Below, piece by piece: positions 1 through 9,456 of a DNA stretch of 64,000 bases. How positions within the stretch are numbered: position 1 is the first letter of the stretch; every line of letters begins with the position of its first letter. A program made the position numbers and the translations under genes. This DNA comes from Arhodomonas sp051195215 (GTDB lineage Bacteria > Pseudomonadota > Gammaproteobacteria > Nitrococcales > Nitrococcaceae): positions 57,006-121,005 of the forward strand of contig NZ_JBNAZM010000011.1 of NCBI RefSeq assembly GCF_051195215.1, in the 5' to 3' direction. The notes below the pieces were generated by a model. The model worked only from the letters and a program-made list of their open reading frames with translations, was not told where the DNA came from and did no database searches.

Positions 1-563
1 TCGCATTCCTTACCCAGAATCTGCGCTCACCCTGGCGCTGGCGCGCGTCGGTGTTCCTCGGCGATGCCGGCAGCATGTTTCTGGGGTTCGCGGTTAGCTG
101 GTTCGTCATCGAGCTCTCCCAGGGCCGTGCGCCTGCGATGTCACCGGTCACCGGGCTGTGGCTGTTGCTCGTGCCGTTGTTCGATATCGCCTATGTCATG
201 GGCAGGCGGGTGGCGCGCGGGCGCTCGCCGCTGGCCGCGGATCGCCAGCACCTGCATCACTTCCTGCTGCGTATCGGTCTGCCGGTAACGCGGGCGCTTG
301 CGGTCATCGTTTCCGTCGCGATCGTTGCCGCTGCCACCGGTCTGGCTTTCGAGCTCGCCGGCGTGGCCGACTGGGTCTCCCTCGCCGCATTCCTGGCGCT
401 GTTCGGGCTGTACTGTCTCGGCATGACCTACGCGTGGCGGGTGCATCCGCGGCTCGTGCGCTGGCTCGCCCGCCGCCAGCATGCCAACACCACGCTGCCG
501 GTGATGGCGCGGGCGTACCTGCAGGCGAGCCGCTACCGTGACGAGCGGCTGCATACCCCATGA
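1..563 (+). CDS. WecA/MraY-family undecaprenyl-phosphate sugar-1-phosphate transferase, 3' end only
   Basis: The gene is cut by the window start; the frame is open from base 3, so the true start lies outside. The remaining ~187 residues contain the polyprenyl-phosphate transferase motif VFLGDAGSMFLG, whose Asp belongs to the catalytic cytoplasmic loop, followed by DRQHLHHFLLRIG, the His-rich loop typical of WecA-type enzymes. Several hydrophobic segments follow, then a basic C-terminal tail. The family moves a sugar-1-phosphate onto undecaprenyl phosphate at the inner membrane, starting a polysaccharide repeat unit. Its TGA overlaps the ATG of the chain-length kinase (ATGA), so they are probably co-translated. 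The exact sugar cannot be read from this fragment. Confidence 0.88.
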   Translation, partial: AFLTQNLRSPWRWRASVFLGDAGSMFLGFAVSWFVIELSQGRAPAMSPVTGLWLLLVPLFDIAYVMGRRVARGRSPLAADRQHLHHFLLRIGLPVTRALAVIVSVAIVAAATGLAFELAGVADWVSLAAFLALFGLYCLGMTYAWRVHPRLVRWLARRQHANTTLPVMARAYLQASRYRDERLHTP

Positions 564-2782
564 AGGCGCAGCATCCCATGCCCGCGAACGGCATGCCGCC
601 GCCCGCCAGCGGAGGCGGCGCAGCCGCGCCGGCACCGCCCGGCGGTCCGGCTGCGCCGGGGTTGATGGAGTACGTGCGCGTACTGCTGCGCAGCCGCCGG
701 TTGATCGTCGCCGTGGTCGCGAGCGCCGTGCTCGCGGCCGGCGGCTACACGATGCTTCAGCCGCGCATGTATCTGGGCTCCCTCACCATGCAGGTGCAGC
801 CTGATCCGCCGGCTTACGTGCCGTCGCTGCAGCAGAATCAGGCGCCGGCGGGCGGCGAGACATTCTTCACGACGCAGCTCGACATCATTCGCAGCCGCGC
901 CGTGGCCGAACGGGTCGTCGACCGGCTCACCGAGGCGGAGCGCCGTGATTTGATGCCGCCACCGGGCGTGGCCGACCAGGTGCGGGGCGTCGTCGACACG
1001 GCGCTGGGCTGGGCGGGCGGCATGCTCGGGCTCGGCGGCGGGGACGCCGCCGGGACGGACGCCGGCGAGCCGGCACGCGAGGTACCGGACCGGCGCTCGC
1101 TCGTGCGACTCATTCAGAACAATCTCCAGGTACGGCGACGCAAGGACAGCGAGCTCGTGGAGCTGCTCTATCAGGCCCCCACGGCAGATGTCGCCGCGCG
1201 CGTCGCCAATCTCGTCGCCAGCGCCTATCAGGGTGTCCAGGAGCGCCAGCGCGTCGAAGTCAGCGAGCGGGTGCATGATTGGCTGGTCGCTCAGCTCGAC
1301 AAGCTCAGGCAGAACCTTGCCGCCTCCGAGCAGGCGGTGCAGGCGTACAAGTCGCGCCATGATCTGCTCGACAGCCGAAACCTGGAGGAGGTGACAGGCA
1401 AGCAGCTCTCCAGCGTCACCCAGGATCTGCTCGATGCGCGTTCCGAGCGTATGCGTGTCGAGGTGCTCTACAACCAGGTTCAGGAGGCGGAGAACCCGGA
1501 TGCTCTGGCGGCGGTGCTCGAGGATCCGGTCATCCAGCAGCTCAAGCTGCAGCAGGCGCGTCTTCGTGGCGAGCTCGAACGTCTGCGCAGCCACTACGGC
1601 GAAAACGCCTCCAAGGTCGCCTCGGTGCGGGCCGAGCTCGAGTCGGTGTCCGCACGGCTCGACGCCGAGCTCGAGCGTTCCGTGGCATCCATCAGTCAGC
1701 GCTACGAGCAGGCCAGGCAGCGTGAGGAGCGGCTCGTCGCCGCGGAAAAGGATCTCAATGAAGGTCTGCGGGACCGGTCCGACGTGGAGCTCGGGCTCGC
1801 CAAGCTGGAGCGCGAGGCGGAGACCAACCGCGAGCTCTACGAGGCATTCCGCAGCCGCATCAAGGAAATCAACCTAACCGGTGCCATGGGCAACCCGGGT
1901 ATCCGGATTCTGGATCGGGCGCTTCCACCGGGGGCGCCTTTCAAGCCCAATCCGGTGCGCATTCTCGCCATTGCCGGCTTGCTCAGCGGCGCCGCTGCAG
2001 TGGCCCTGGCGTTCTTGATGAACAACCTGCGCCAGCGCTTCTACACGCCTCAGGGGGTGGAGGAGCACCTGCCGGCGCGAGGCCTCGGCATGGTGCCGAA
2101 GGTGGAGCTCCGCCGACCAGCGATGCTCCCGCGTTATGCCGTGCTCGAGCCGGCGTCGGGCTTTACCGAGGCGGTCGGTGCGATCCGCACGAGGCTGCAG
2201 GTCGGGGACCGCGCCGGTGCACCGCAGATGATCATGGTGACCTCCGCCCTCCAGGCTGAGGGCAAGAGCACGCTGTCCAGCAATCTCGCCTGCAGTTATG
2301 CACAGATCGGGCGGACGTTGCTGATCGACGGCGACCTGCGTCGCGCCAGCCTCTCGAGCCACTGGCAGCGTCCGGGACTCACCGATTTCGTCCTGCGCCG
2401 CGCCCGGCCGCGCGACTGCATCGCCCGCGACGGGTTGCTCCCGAATCTCTACCTCATGGGCAAGGGGCACGCGTCGCCGCATCCGTTGGAGTTCTTCGCC
2501 ACCGACGATCTTACGCGCGCCTTCGCCGCGCTACGGCGGCATTTCGACTGGATCGTCATCGACACCGCGCCGGTGCTCACGGTGAGCGACGTGGAAATGA
2601 TGGGCCATCTCAGCGATGGCGCCATTCTGGCCGTGCAGGCGGGCAAGACGCCCACGGATGCCGTATCCGAAGCGTACCGCCGACTGCTCGCCGCCCAGGT
2701 CCGGATGCTCGGCGTGACCCTGACTCAAGTGGATCTCAAGGAGGTGACCCGCTATGGCGGCTACGCCTATGGCGTCCAGTGA
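560..2782 (+). CDS. Polysaccharide co-polymerase / bacterial tyrosine kinase (Wzc/ExoP-like)
   Basis: 740 residues. A Wzz chain-length domain has TM1 near residues 45-70, a long periplasmic coiled-coil region, and a proline-rich stretch (PPGAPFKPNPVR) just before TM2. The cytoplasmic BY-kinase domain follows: Walker A in LQAEGKSTLSSN (about 560-570), Walker A' in LLIDGDLRRA, and Walker B in WIVIDTAPVL. The C-terminus is a short tyrosine cluster, Y732, Y735 and Y737 in RYGGYAYGVQ, the usual autophosphorylation site. The protein controls chain length and export of the polysaccharide at the inner membrane with the Wza-like protein at 11536. The start overlaps the previous stop. Fusion of the Wzz and kinase parts is the usual proteobacterial form. 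Confidence 0.92.
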   Translation: MKAQHPMPANGMPPPASGGGAAAPAPPGGPAAPGLMEYVRVLLRSRRLIVAVVASAVLAAGGYTMLQPRMYLGSLTMQVQPDPPAYVPSLQQNQAPAGGETFFTTQLDIIRSRAVAERVVDRLTEAERRDLMPPPGVADQVRGVVDTALGWAGGMLGLGGGDAAGTDAGEPAREVPDRRSLVRLIQNNLQVRRRKDSELVELLYQAPTADVAARVANLVASAYQGVQERQRVEVSERVHDWLVAQLDKLRQNLAASEQAVQAYKSRHDLLDSRNLEEVTGKQLSSVTQDLLDARSERMRVEVLYNQVQEAENPDALAAVLEDPVIQQLKLQQARLRGELERLRSHYGENASKVASVRAELESVSARLDAELERSVASISQRYEQARQREERLVAAEKDLNEGLRDRSDVELGLAKLEREAETNRELYEAFRSRIKEINLTGAMGNPGIRILDRALPPGAPFKPNPVRILAIAGLLSGAAAVALAFLMNNLRQRFYTPQGVEEHLPARGLGMVPKVELRRPAMLPRYAVLEPASGFTEAVGAIRTRLQVGDRAGAPQMIMVTSALQAEGKSTLSSNLACSYAQIGRTLLIDGDLRRASLSSHWQRPGLTDFVLRRARPRDCIARDGLLPNLYLMGKGHASPHPLEFFATDDLTRAFAALRRHFDWIVIDTAPVLTVSDVEMMGHLSDGAILAVQAGKTPTDAVSEAYRRLLAAQVRMLGVTLTQVDLKEVTRYGGYAYGVQ

Positions 2783-3809
2783 TCCCGGCGGCCAGGCGCC
2801 GCGGGTGTATGTCGTGGTGCTCAACTGGAACGGCTGGGGCGATACCATCGCCTGCCTGGAGAGCCTGTTGCGCAGTGACTACGCGAACTTTCGCATCGTC
2901 GTCTGCGACAACGCGTCCACGGACGAGTCGGTGGACGCGCTGCGGCGCTGGGCCGCTGGCGAGCTCGATGCCCTGCCGCCACGCGAATCGCGGGTGAGCC
3001 GTTGTGTGCGTCCGCCGGTGACCAAGCCGATCGCCTGGTACGAGCTCGACCGGGAGATGGCGGAATCCGGCGAAGACGATGACGATCCGGCACTGACGCT
3101 CATCCACACCGGCGCCAACCTGGGATATGCCGGTGGCAACAACATCGGCCTGCGTTATGTCCAGCGTCGTGGCGATGCGGACTACGTCTGGCTGCTCAAC
3201 AACGACACGGTGGTGGATGCTGCAGCGTTGCGTCACCTGGTCACCCGCCTTCAGGCGGCGCCCGAGGCGGGGTTGTGCGGGTCGACCCTGCTCGATCAGG
3301 CCGAGCCGACTCGTGTGCAGGCACACGGCGGCGCACGGTTCAATCCATGGCTCGGCACCCATCGCGCGCTCGGGGGCGGACAGCGGTGGCAGGGGGAGAT
3401 GGACGCCGGCGCCGTCGAGCGCCAGATGTCCTACGTCATCGGCGCGTCCATGTTCGCCTCGCGACGCTGGCTGGATCGTGTCGGCCTGCTCTGCGAGGAC
3501 TACTTCCTCTATTTCGAAGAGATCGACTGGGCGGTGCGCGGACGGCCGGAGTTCACGCTTGCCTACGCGCCGCAAAGCCTCGTCTACCACAAGGAGGGAG
3601 CGAGCACGGGCCGCCCCGAACGTTCTCTGCGCGCCGATTGCCTGGCGTTGCGTAATCGCCTGCGCTTTACCCGTAACCGCCTGCCCTGGGCGCTGCCGAC
3701 GGTATGGCTCGGGCTCTTCTGGGCATTGATCAATCGCATTCGCCGCGGCCAGCTCGATCGCGTCCGCCCGATTCTCATCATCTTGCTGGGACGCAGCCGC
3801 ACGACATAG
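2754..3809 (+). CDS. Glycosyltransferase family 2 (WbbL/rhamnosyltransferase-like)
   Basis: 351 residues, GT-A fold. The N-terminal nucleotide-binding strand is VVLNWNGWGDTI; NLGYAGGNNIGL and the metal-binding NNDT motif follow, then YFLYFEEIDW in the acceptor/catalytic region. This combination is typical of WbbL-like GT2 enzymes. An insertion of about 45 residues (near residues 60-105) lies between the first two motifs. The start overlaps the end of the kinase gene by 29 bases; the choice is set by a near-perfect ribosome site, AAGGAGGTG at 2739-2747, located inside the kinase's Tyr-tail codons. It probably adds a sugar to the lipid-linked repeat unit. Donor and linkage are unknown. Confidence 0.88.
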   Translation: MAATPMASSDPGGQAPRVYVVVLNWNGWGDTIACLESLLRSDYANFRIVVCDNASTDESVDALRRWAAGELDALPPRESRVSRCVRPPVTKPIAWYELDREMAESGEDDDDPALTLIHTGANLGYAGGNNIGLRYVQRRGDADYVWLLNNDTVVDAAALRHLVTRLQAAPEAGLCGSTLLDQAEPTRVQAHGGARFNPWLGTHRALGGGQRWQGEMDAGAVERQMSYVIGASMFASRRWLDRVGLLCEDYFLYFEEIDWAVRGRPEFTLAYAPQSLVYHKEGASTGRPERSLRADCLALRNRLRFTRNRLPWALPTVWLGLFWALINRIRRGQLDRVRPILIILLGRSRTT

Positions 3810-3817
3810 GAGTCTGT

Positions 3818-6076
3818 ATGGGGACCTGGGGGAACCGTTTCACGGCAGCATCCGCGCCCGCACTTACCCGTCACGTCTGGCGTGCACTGCTATTCGCGGT
3901 CGCATTGCTGTTCACGAGCGTGACCGCCTGTGCCGGTGGCGACGATGACAGGGCGTCGGATTCGCAGGCCGTCACCGTGGTGAGCGACGGCAACAGCAGT
4001 TTCCGGATCGTTGTCGACGAGAACGCGCACACGATGGTGCGCCACGCGGCCGGGGAGCTCGCCGCCCATATCGAAGCCGCTACCGGGACTCACCTGCCGG
4101 TGCGTACCGACACGGGCGCTGGCACACCCCGCATCAGCGTGAGCGTCGACCCGGCGTTGGGCATCGGAGCCGAGGGCTATCGCATCAGCGCGGTCGGCGG
4201 GAACGTCCGGATCGTCGGTAATGACGCCACTGGTGCACGGTACGGTGTCTACGAGTTTCTCGAGCGTTACGCCGGCGTGCGCTGGTTCGCGCCGAATTAC
4301 ACGCATGTCCCCGAGCGCGAGGGCATCGTCGTGCCAAGGGAGACGGTCACCGAGCGCCCGGCGTTCGCCTATCGCGAGGCGTTCGTTCGCGAGGCGGACG
4401 ATCCACTGTATAGCGCGCACAACCGGCTCAACGGGCGCTTCGGCCAGCGCCTGACCGGCTATACCGGCAGCCCGGCGTTCACGGCCCTGCGCAAACGCAA
4501 CATCTTTCGCCTCGTGCCTCCCGGGCGCCACCGCGAGGAGCATCCGGAATATTTCGGTGGCGGTCAGCTGCGGTTCGCCGAGCCGGGTGTACGCAGGGTC
4601 GCCATTGATGCGGTCCGTGAGCTGCTCGCGGAGTGGGGTAACGGTGATTATGCGCTGCTCATCGAGCATGCCGACGTCGATTCCTACTATGACGAGGCAC
4701 CGGATGCCGCCCTCATCGAGCGTTACGGCACGCCGGCGGGCGCCTACCTCGACTTCGTGCGGGCCATTGCCCGCGCCGTGGCCGACGACTACCCCGACGT
4801 GACTATCCTCGCCCAGGCCTACCGCTGGAGCCGGCAACCGCCGCGGGCGATGCGCCTGCCGTCGAACATGGCGGTGATGTTCTCCGACATCGAACGGGAC
4901 TTCGCCCGCCCGCTCTCGGCGGAGGTGAACCGGCCGATTCTCGAGGATCTCGAGGGCTGGCAGCGCGTTGCCGGGCGCGTGCTGGTGTGGACGTACATGA
5001 CCAATTTCGCGGGCTATCTTCAGCCGTTTCCCGATTTCGAGGCGTTGCCGCAGGATCTGCGTCGGCTGAACGGGCTCTCCGCGGTTCGTGGCGTGTTCGC
5101 CCAGGGCGCGTACAACACGCTCGGCAGTGAGTTCGCGCCCCTGCGCGCATGGTTGCTGGGGCAGCTGTTGTGGGAGCCGGGTCAGGACCCGCAGACACTC
5201 ATCGATGAGTTCCTCGCCGGTTACTACGGCGACGCTGCCCCTCAGGTGGGTGCCTACATCGACCTGCTGCAGGAGACGGTCGCCGCCACCGGCACGCCGG
5301 TGCGCGACAAAATGGGGCCAGCGGCGGCGTACCTGACCACGGATATGCTCCAGCGCGCCGACCGGCTGTTCGAGCGCGCGAAGGAACGGGTCGCCGATCA
5401 GCCGGCCTACCGGCAGCATGTGCAGACGGCTCGCATGCCCGTGGATTACGCGATCCTCAGCAATCCCGACTTCGCCGACAGTCCCGGGCGACAGGCGCGC
5501 CTGGAACGCTTCGCCGCCGCCATGGAGGCGGCGGACATGAGTGCCTACCGGGAAGGCCGTGGCAATCCGCCGAGCCAGTTGGTGGAAGCGCTGTCCATCG
5601 CGCGCACACCGGCACCGCTGCCGCAGCGTTGCCGGGAGGAAGAGCAGCCGGAGTGTCCGGTGGCCCAGGAGCTGTCCTTCGACCTCGCCGGCGGCGCGCG
5701 CATCGTGGCGGAGGCCGGTGCCTCGAACGGCGCGGCCGCTCGGCTCTCCGGCGACCGCAGTGCCTGGGGTATCCAGCTACCGCTGGAGCGGTTGCTACCC
5801 CGGGAGGGGGAGTGGCGCATCTACGCGCGCGTGCGGGTGCCGGGCAGTGACGGTGGATACGGCGATCATGGGCTCAATGCCGGCATTTATCCCGGCGAGC
5901 GTGGCGCCTACTCCCAGGGCGAGCTCGGTGACGAGGCATACACGGTGATCCGTCTGCCGGGCACATGGCGTCGCGGCGGTGACCGTTACGTCTGGTTCGC
6001 GTCGCCGAGAACCGGGCAGGTCGACGCCGTGATCGTCGATCGCCTGTTCGCCGTCCGCGAGGAGGACGGTGCGTGA
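3818..6076 (+). CDS. DUF4838 lipoprotein with GH67-N-like domain
   Basis: 752 residues. I chose the ATG at 3818 rather than the longer frame from 3704, because the latter runs through the previous gene, while 3818 has AGGAG upstream and is followed by a lipoprotein signal ending in the lipobox VTAC (Cys about 38). The region after it (VVDENAHTMVRHAAGELAAH) resembles the N-terminal domain of alpha-glucuronidases. The middle (NIFRLVPPGRHREEHPEYF, later MFSDIERDF and VLVWTYMTNFAGYLQPFP) matches the DUF4838 type, thought to be a TIM-barrel glycosidase-like domain. The C-terminal ~120 residues look like a beta-sandwich. Embedded among transferases, it may trim or bind the exported polysaccharide, perhaps uronic-acid containing; that is inference. 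Confidence 0.8.
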   Translation: MGTWGNRFTAASAPALTRHVWRALLFAVALLFTSVTACAGGDDDRASDSQAVTVVSDGNSSFRIVVDENAHTMVRHAAGELAAHIEAATGTHLPVRTDTGAGTPRISVSVDPALGIGAEGYRISAVGGNVRIVGNDATGARYGVYEFLERYAGVRWFAPNYTHVPEREGIVVPRETVTERPAFAYREAFVREADDPLYSAHNRLNGRFGQRLTGYTGSPAFTALRKRNIFRLVPPGRHREEHPEYFGGGQLRFAEPGVRRVAIDAVRELLAEWGNGDYALLIEHADVDSYYDEAPDAALIERYGTPAGAYLDFVRAIARAVADDYPDVTILAQAYRWSRQPPRAMRLPSNMAVMFSDIERDFARPLSAEVNRPILEDLEGWQRVAGRVLVWTYMTNFAGYLQPFPDFEALPQDLRRLNGLSAVRGVFAQGAYNTLGSEFAPLRAWLLGQLLWEPGQDPQTLIDEFLAGYYGDAAPQVGAYIDLLQETVAATGTPVRDKMGPAAAYLTTDMLQRADRLFERAKERVADQPAYRQHVQTARMPVDYAILSNPDFADSPGRQARLERFAAAMEAADMSAYREGRGNPPSQLVEALSIARTPAPLPQRCREEEQPECPVAQELSFDLAGGARIVAEAGASNGAAARLSGDRSAWGIQLPLERLLPREGEWRIYARVRVPGSDGGYGDHGLNAGIYPGERGAYSQGELGDEAYTVIRLPGTWRRGGDRYVWFASPRTGQVDAVIVDRLFAVREEDGA

Positions 6077-7389
6077 CAGCCGTGGCAGTCCACCACGCGC
6101 TGGGTATGCCCCGGTTGCCGTCGCGGGCACGTGGCGGCGATCCGGCTACGCGTGCGTGGACTGCCCTGGCGCTGGGGGTGACGGCGAGCCTGGCGCTGCC
6201 GGCAGTCAAGATCCCCGTGGGGATCGACCTGCGCGTTGGCCAGATCGTACTCGCGGGGATGTTCGGGCTGATCGTGCTGCACGACCTCACCACGCTACGG
6301 ATGCGCTGGGGGCCGTTGCTCGCGATCGTGGGCGTTGGCCTGATGCTGGGTACGCTGAGCACGCTCACGACTTATCCGAAGGTCAAGGAGATGACCTTCA
6401 TCATCAAGTACGTGGCGGTTTTTCCGGTGGCGTACTACGTGGGCGTGAGAATGCTGCCCCTGGTCGGCGCACGGCGTCTGGCGCTGGTGCTGGAGCTCAC
6501 GCTGGCCTTCGCGCTGGCGTTGTCCGTTGCCCTCGAGGCGCATCCGGTGCCGCTGTTGATCCACGAGCGCCCGCCCCACCTGTCGGTGGGGTTGAAGGGC
6601 AGCTTCTGGGAACAGGGGGAGCTGGCGTTCTTCGCCGGACTGTTCATGCTCGGCTCCCTGGCCCTGCGCATGGAGACGCTGCAGTGGCCGGCCCGGCGCT
6701 GGCCGCTCGTCGCGCTCTATGCATTCACCATCGGCTGCGCGCTGGCGAGTCACAACAAGACGGTCTGGGTCGCCCTGGTGGCGGCCTGTCTCGCCGCCGC
6801 GGTGGCCTATCGTGGACGCCCGGAGCTCAGTGGCGTGGCAAGGCGGTGGGCAGTGCGACTGGCGGGGGCGGCGGTGCTCGGCGCGGTCGCGCTCGCCGCG
6901 TACAACGCCTGGCTGCCCGCCGACGAAAAGCTCGTCACGGCGCGCATGCTCGAGCACAAGTGGGAGGCCGAGCGTGGCGCCGCGCTGCGTATCGCCTGGG
7001 AGTTGATCATGGAGGCACCGTGGCTCGGCCACGGGTTCGGCTTCGTCGAGGCGTATTTCGGCAATTTCCCGTCGGACATCATCGGTCTCGGAAGCGGCGT
7101 CGCGCAGCTGTTCAACTCTTATCTCGATATCTGGCTGTCCGCCGGCATGCCAGGGCTGATCTACGCTCTGGGCCTGCTCGCCGTGGGCTTCAGCCCGCGC
7201 AGCCTCTTCTCCGTGCTCACGATCGGGTATCTGTTCACCTTCGCCAATGTGAACCCGGTGGCGCAGCACGAGTATTACCACCTCTTCGCAGGCCTCGCCT
7301 ATGCCGCGGCCTTTCAGGCGCGGCACACGCTATCCGACCACGGAGGACAAGGAGTACGGCATGGCATATACGGCACAAGCGGCGCGTAG
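6073..7389 (+). CDS. O-antigen ligase / Wzy-like polysaccharide polymerase
   Basis: 438 residues with about ten hydrophobic segments and a large extracytoplasmic loop around residues 280-345, the O-antigen ligase (WaaL/Wzy_C) layout. The loop carries the HGFG motif (WLGHGFGFVEAYFG) and several arginines of the kind seen in this superfamily. It starts with GTG in a GTGA overlap with the DUF4838 gene. In a Wzx/Wzy cluster without LPS-core genes nearby, polymerisation of repeat units on the periplasmic face is the more likely role; the family name alone cannot separate polymerase from ligase. A Wzx flippase is not seen in the window and should lie upstream. Confidence 0.8.
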   Translation: MTAVAVHHALGMPRLPSRARGGDPATRAWTALALGVTASLALPAVKIPVGIDLRVGQIVLAGMFGLIVLHDLTTLRMRWGPLLAIVGVGLMLGTLSTLTTYPKVKEMTFIIKYVAVFPVAYYVGVRMLPLVGARRLALVLELTLAFALALSVALEAHPVPLLIHERPPHLSVGLKGSFWEQGELAFFAGLFMLGSLALRMETLQWPARRWPLVALYAFTIGCALASHNKTVWVALVAACLAAAVAYRGRPELSGVARRWAVRLAGAAVLGAVALAAYNAWLPADEKLVTARMLEHKWEAERGAALRIAWELIMEAPWLGHGFGFVEAYFGNFPSDIIGLGSGVAQLFNSYLDIWLSAGMPGLIYALGLLAVGFSPRSLFSVLTIGYLFTFANVNPVAQHEYYHLFAGLAYAAAFQARHTLSDHGGQGVRHGIYGTSGA

Positions 7390-8173
7390 TGTAGAGGACG
7401 CGCGCCCGGGGCCGGATCGCGAACCGGCCCCACGGGTACTGCTCTCGGTGGTCAGTCACGGTCAGGCGGACCTCGTGCAGGGCCTGCTCGAGGACATTCG
7501 CGCCGGCTGGGATCCTGACGGGCTGCATCTGGTTCTGACCCAGAATCTGCCGGAGCACGAACCACCGGGACTGCGTAATCTGCCGTTTCCGGTGACGGTG
7601 ATCCGCAATCTTCGCCCCAAGGGCTTCGCGGAAAACCACAACACGGCCTTCGAGGCCGTGGCGAGTGACTATTTCTGCGTTCTCAATCCCGATATCCGCT
7701 GTTCCGATGATCCGTTGCCCGGTCTCATCGACGGCCTCGAGCATGCGCGTGACGGCCTCGTCGCGCCCCAGGTGGTCAGCCCGGCGGGCACGCCCGAGGA
7801 CAGCGCCCGCCGCCGCATGACACCGGTGCGCATACTCCGTCGCGTGCTTGCCCGCGCCGGAGGGGGTGACTACGAGCTCTCGCACCAGCCGATCCAGCCG
7901 GACTGGGTGGCGGGCATGTTCATGCTGCTGCGGGCCTCGGCCTTTCGAGCGGTGGGCGGCTTCGATCCCCGGTACCGCCTCTACTGCGAGGACGCGGATC
8001 TGTGTCTGCGCCTGTGGGCCGGCGGCTGGCGGGTGCGCCTGCTGCCGTGGGTCCGCGCGGTGCATGACGCGCGCCGTCAGAGTCACCGCGATGGACGTTA
8101 CCTGCGCTGGCACGTGACCAGCCTGCTGCGCTTCTTCGTCCGCCATCCCATCGACAGGAGGAACCAAACGTGA
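7361..8173 (+). CDS. Glycosyltransferase family 2
   Basis: 270 residues. The start at 7361 is chosen because GGAG lies just upstream and the 20 extra residues of the longer frame read through the previous gene; it overlaps that gene by 29 bases. Motifs in order: VLLSVVSHGQADLV (N-terminal strand), RNLRPKGFAENHNTAF, the DxD-like LNPDIR, and WVAGMFMLLRASAF followed by YCEDADLCLRLWAGGW, where the ED pair sits in the catalytic region. These are GT2 landmarks as in rhamnosyl- and galactosyltransferases of polysaccharide clusters. Soluble or peripherally membrane-bound. Sugar specificity is not predictable. Its stop overlaps the GTG of the next transferase. Confidence 0.87.
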   Translation: MAYTAQAARSVEDARPGPDREPAPRVLLSVVSHGQADLVQGLLEDIRAGWDPDGLHLVLTQNLPEHEPPGLRNLPFPVTVIRNLRPKGFAENHNTAFEAVASDYFCVLNPDIRCSDDPLPGLIDGLEHARDGLVAPQVVSPAGTPEDSARRRMTPVRILRRVLARAGGGDYELSHQPIQPDWVAGMFMLLRASAFRAVGGFDPRYRLYCEDADLCLRLWAGGWRVRLLPWVRAVHDARRQSHRDGRYLRWHVTSLLRFFVRHPIDRRNQT

Positions 8174-9456
8174 GCGTCAGGGAGCGCGCTGCCGCGGCGA
8201 CGGCCGACTCGCCCACCGTGGAACCGTCGCCACGCGCGGACACGGTCGCCGAGCAACAGCGCTCGGCGCGCCGTATCGCGGTCGTGGCCATTTCCTATAT
8301 CGCCCGGCGTGACGGGATCAGTGTCTACACCGAAAGCCTGCTCGTGGAGTTTCTCGCCGCCGCCCGTGAAGCGGGCCGGGCACTCACGATCGACGTTTTC
8401 GCCTGCGGCGACGCCGCCGAGATACTGGAGAAGCGTCTGATCGCCCGTCTCGGCGAGGATCCGGGAACCCCGGTGGCCGTCAATGTGATAGCCACCGCCG
8501 GCGACGGGTTGCGGACGAAGTATCTGGAGATACCCACGCGGGTGCGACGCGGGCGCTACGACGCGGTGGTCCTGCCGAACCTGCAGCCGGTGTGGCTGCC
8601 GGCGGACCGCACGCTGGCAATTCTCCACGACCTCACCTACCGCGTGGCTGCGCCGCATTTTCCGTTCTGGCGGCGCGTGTACATGGATTTGCTGACCCGT
8701 TTCTGGCTGATGCGCACGCGCACTGTCGGTTGCATTTCCGAGAGCGGGGAGGCCGATCTGCTTCGCTATTATCCGGCCAGTGCACGCCGGCGCCGGCTGC
8801 AGCTGCCCAATGGCCTGCCGGAGAAGATCGCCGCTCAGCCGCGGCCGAGCACCGACGAGACCGAGCGCGCGCTCACCGATAACGTCATCGACCTGTTGTT
8901 CGTGGGGCGGCTCAACCGTCTCAAGGGCTTCGACCGCATCTGTCACCTGTGCGAGTGGCTCGAGGCCTACTGTGCGGAACAGGGCATCACCGCGCGCATC
9001 CACGTTGTCGGCAAGGATACTGCGGAGAGTGCCGAGCTCCTCGGTGCGTTGCGTTGCAACCACGTGAGCCTGGAGCGCCATGGCTATCTCGACGACGAGG
9101 CGCTCAATGCGCTTTACCGGCGCAGCGGCTTCTGCCTGTTCTTCTCCCGTAACGAGGGCTTCGGACTGCCGGTGCTCGAGGGTATCTGGCAGGGGTGCGT
9201 GCCGTTGCTGTCCGATATCGGCGTCTTTCGCGAGGTCATGGGCGAGGGCTACCCGCTGTTCGCCGACGACGAGCGTGGCCAGAGCGCGACGGTCGCCTTC
9301 ATCCATCGCGTGCGCACGGATGCTGCCTACCGCGGTGAAATCCTCGCACGCATGGAAGATGCGTTGTCGCGCTGGGAGACAGGCTATGCGCGCGCCGCCC
9401 GGAGACTCCTGGATTGGGCGCAGCGGCCTGCCGCAAAGAAAGGGGAAGTAACGTGA
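8170..9456 (+). CDS. Glycosyltransferase family 4/1 (GT-B)
   Basis: 428 residues. The C-terminal half has the GT-B donor-binding landmarks: LLFVGRLNRLKGFDRI, then RNEGFGLPVLEGIWQG, which contains the conserved E-x7-E motif, and a following loop (PLLSDIGVFREV). The N-terminal ~40 residues are Ala/Arg/Glu-rich and probably disordered; the Rossmann domain begins around IAVVAISYIARRDGIS. The GTG start is in a GTGA overlap with the previous gene, preceded by AGGAGGAA. It adds one sugar, probably mannose or a related hexose given manB/manC downstream, to the lipid-linked repeat; the donor is inference. Confidence 0.87.
   Translation: MSVRERAAAATADSPTVEPSPRADTVAEQQRSARRIAVVAISYIARRDGISVYTESLLVEFLAAAREAGRALTIDVFACGDAAEILEKRLIARLGEDPGTPVAVNVIATAGDGLRTKYLEIPTRVRRGRYDAVVLPNLQPVWLPADRTLAILHDLTYRVAAPHFPFWRRVYMDLLTRFWLMRTRTVGCISESGEADLLRYYPASARRRRLQLPNGLPEKIAAQPRPSTDETERALTDNVIDLLFVGRLNRLKGFDRICHLCEWLEAYCAEQGITARIHVVGKDTAESAELLGALRCNHVSLERHGYLDDEALNALYRRSGFCLFFSRNEGFGLPVLEGIWQGCVPLLSDIGVFREVMGEGYPLFADDERGQSATVAFIHRVRTDAAYRGEILARMEDALSRWETGYARAARRLLDWAQRPAAKKGEVT

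Noticed and set aside
3704..3817. 38-codon N-terminal extension of the DUF4838 gene
   Set aside because: It lies inside the preceding glycosyltransferase gene; the ATG at 3818 has a ribosome site and starts a proper lipoprotein signal.
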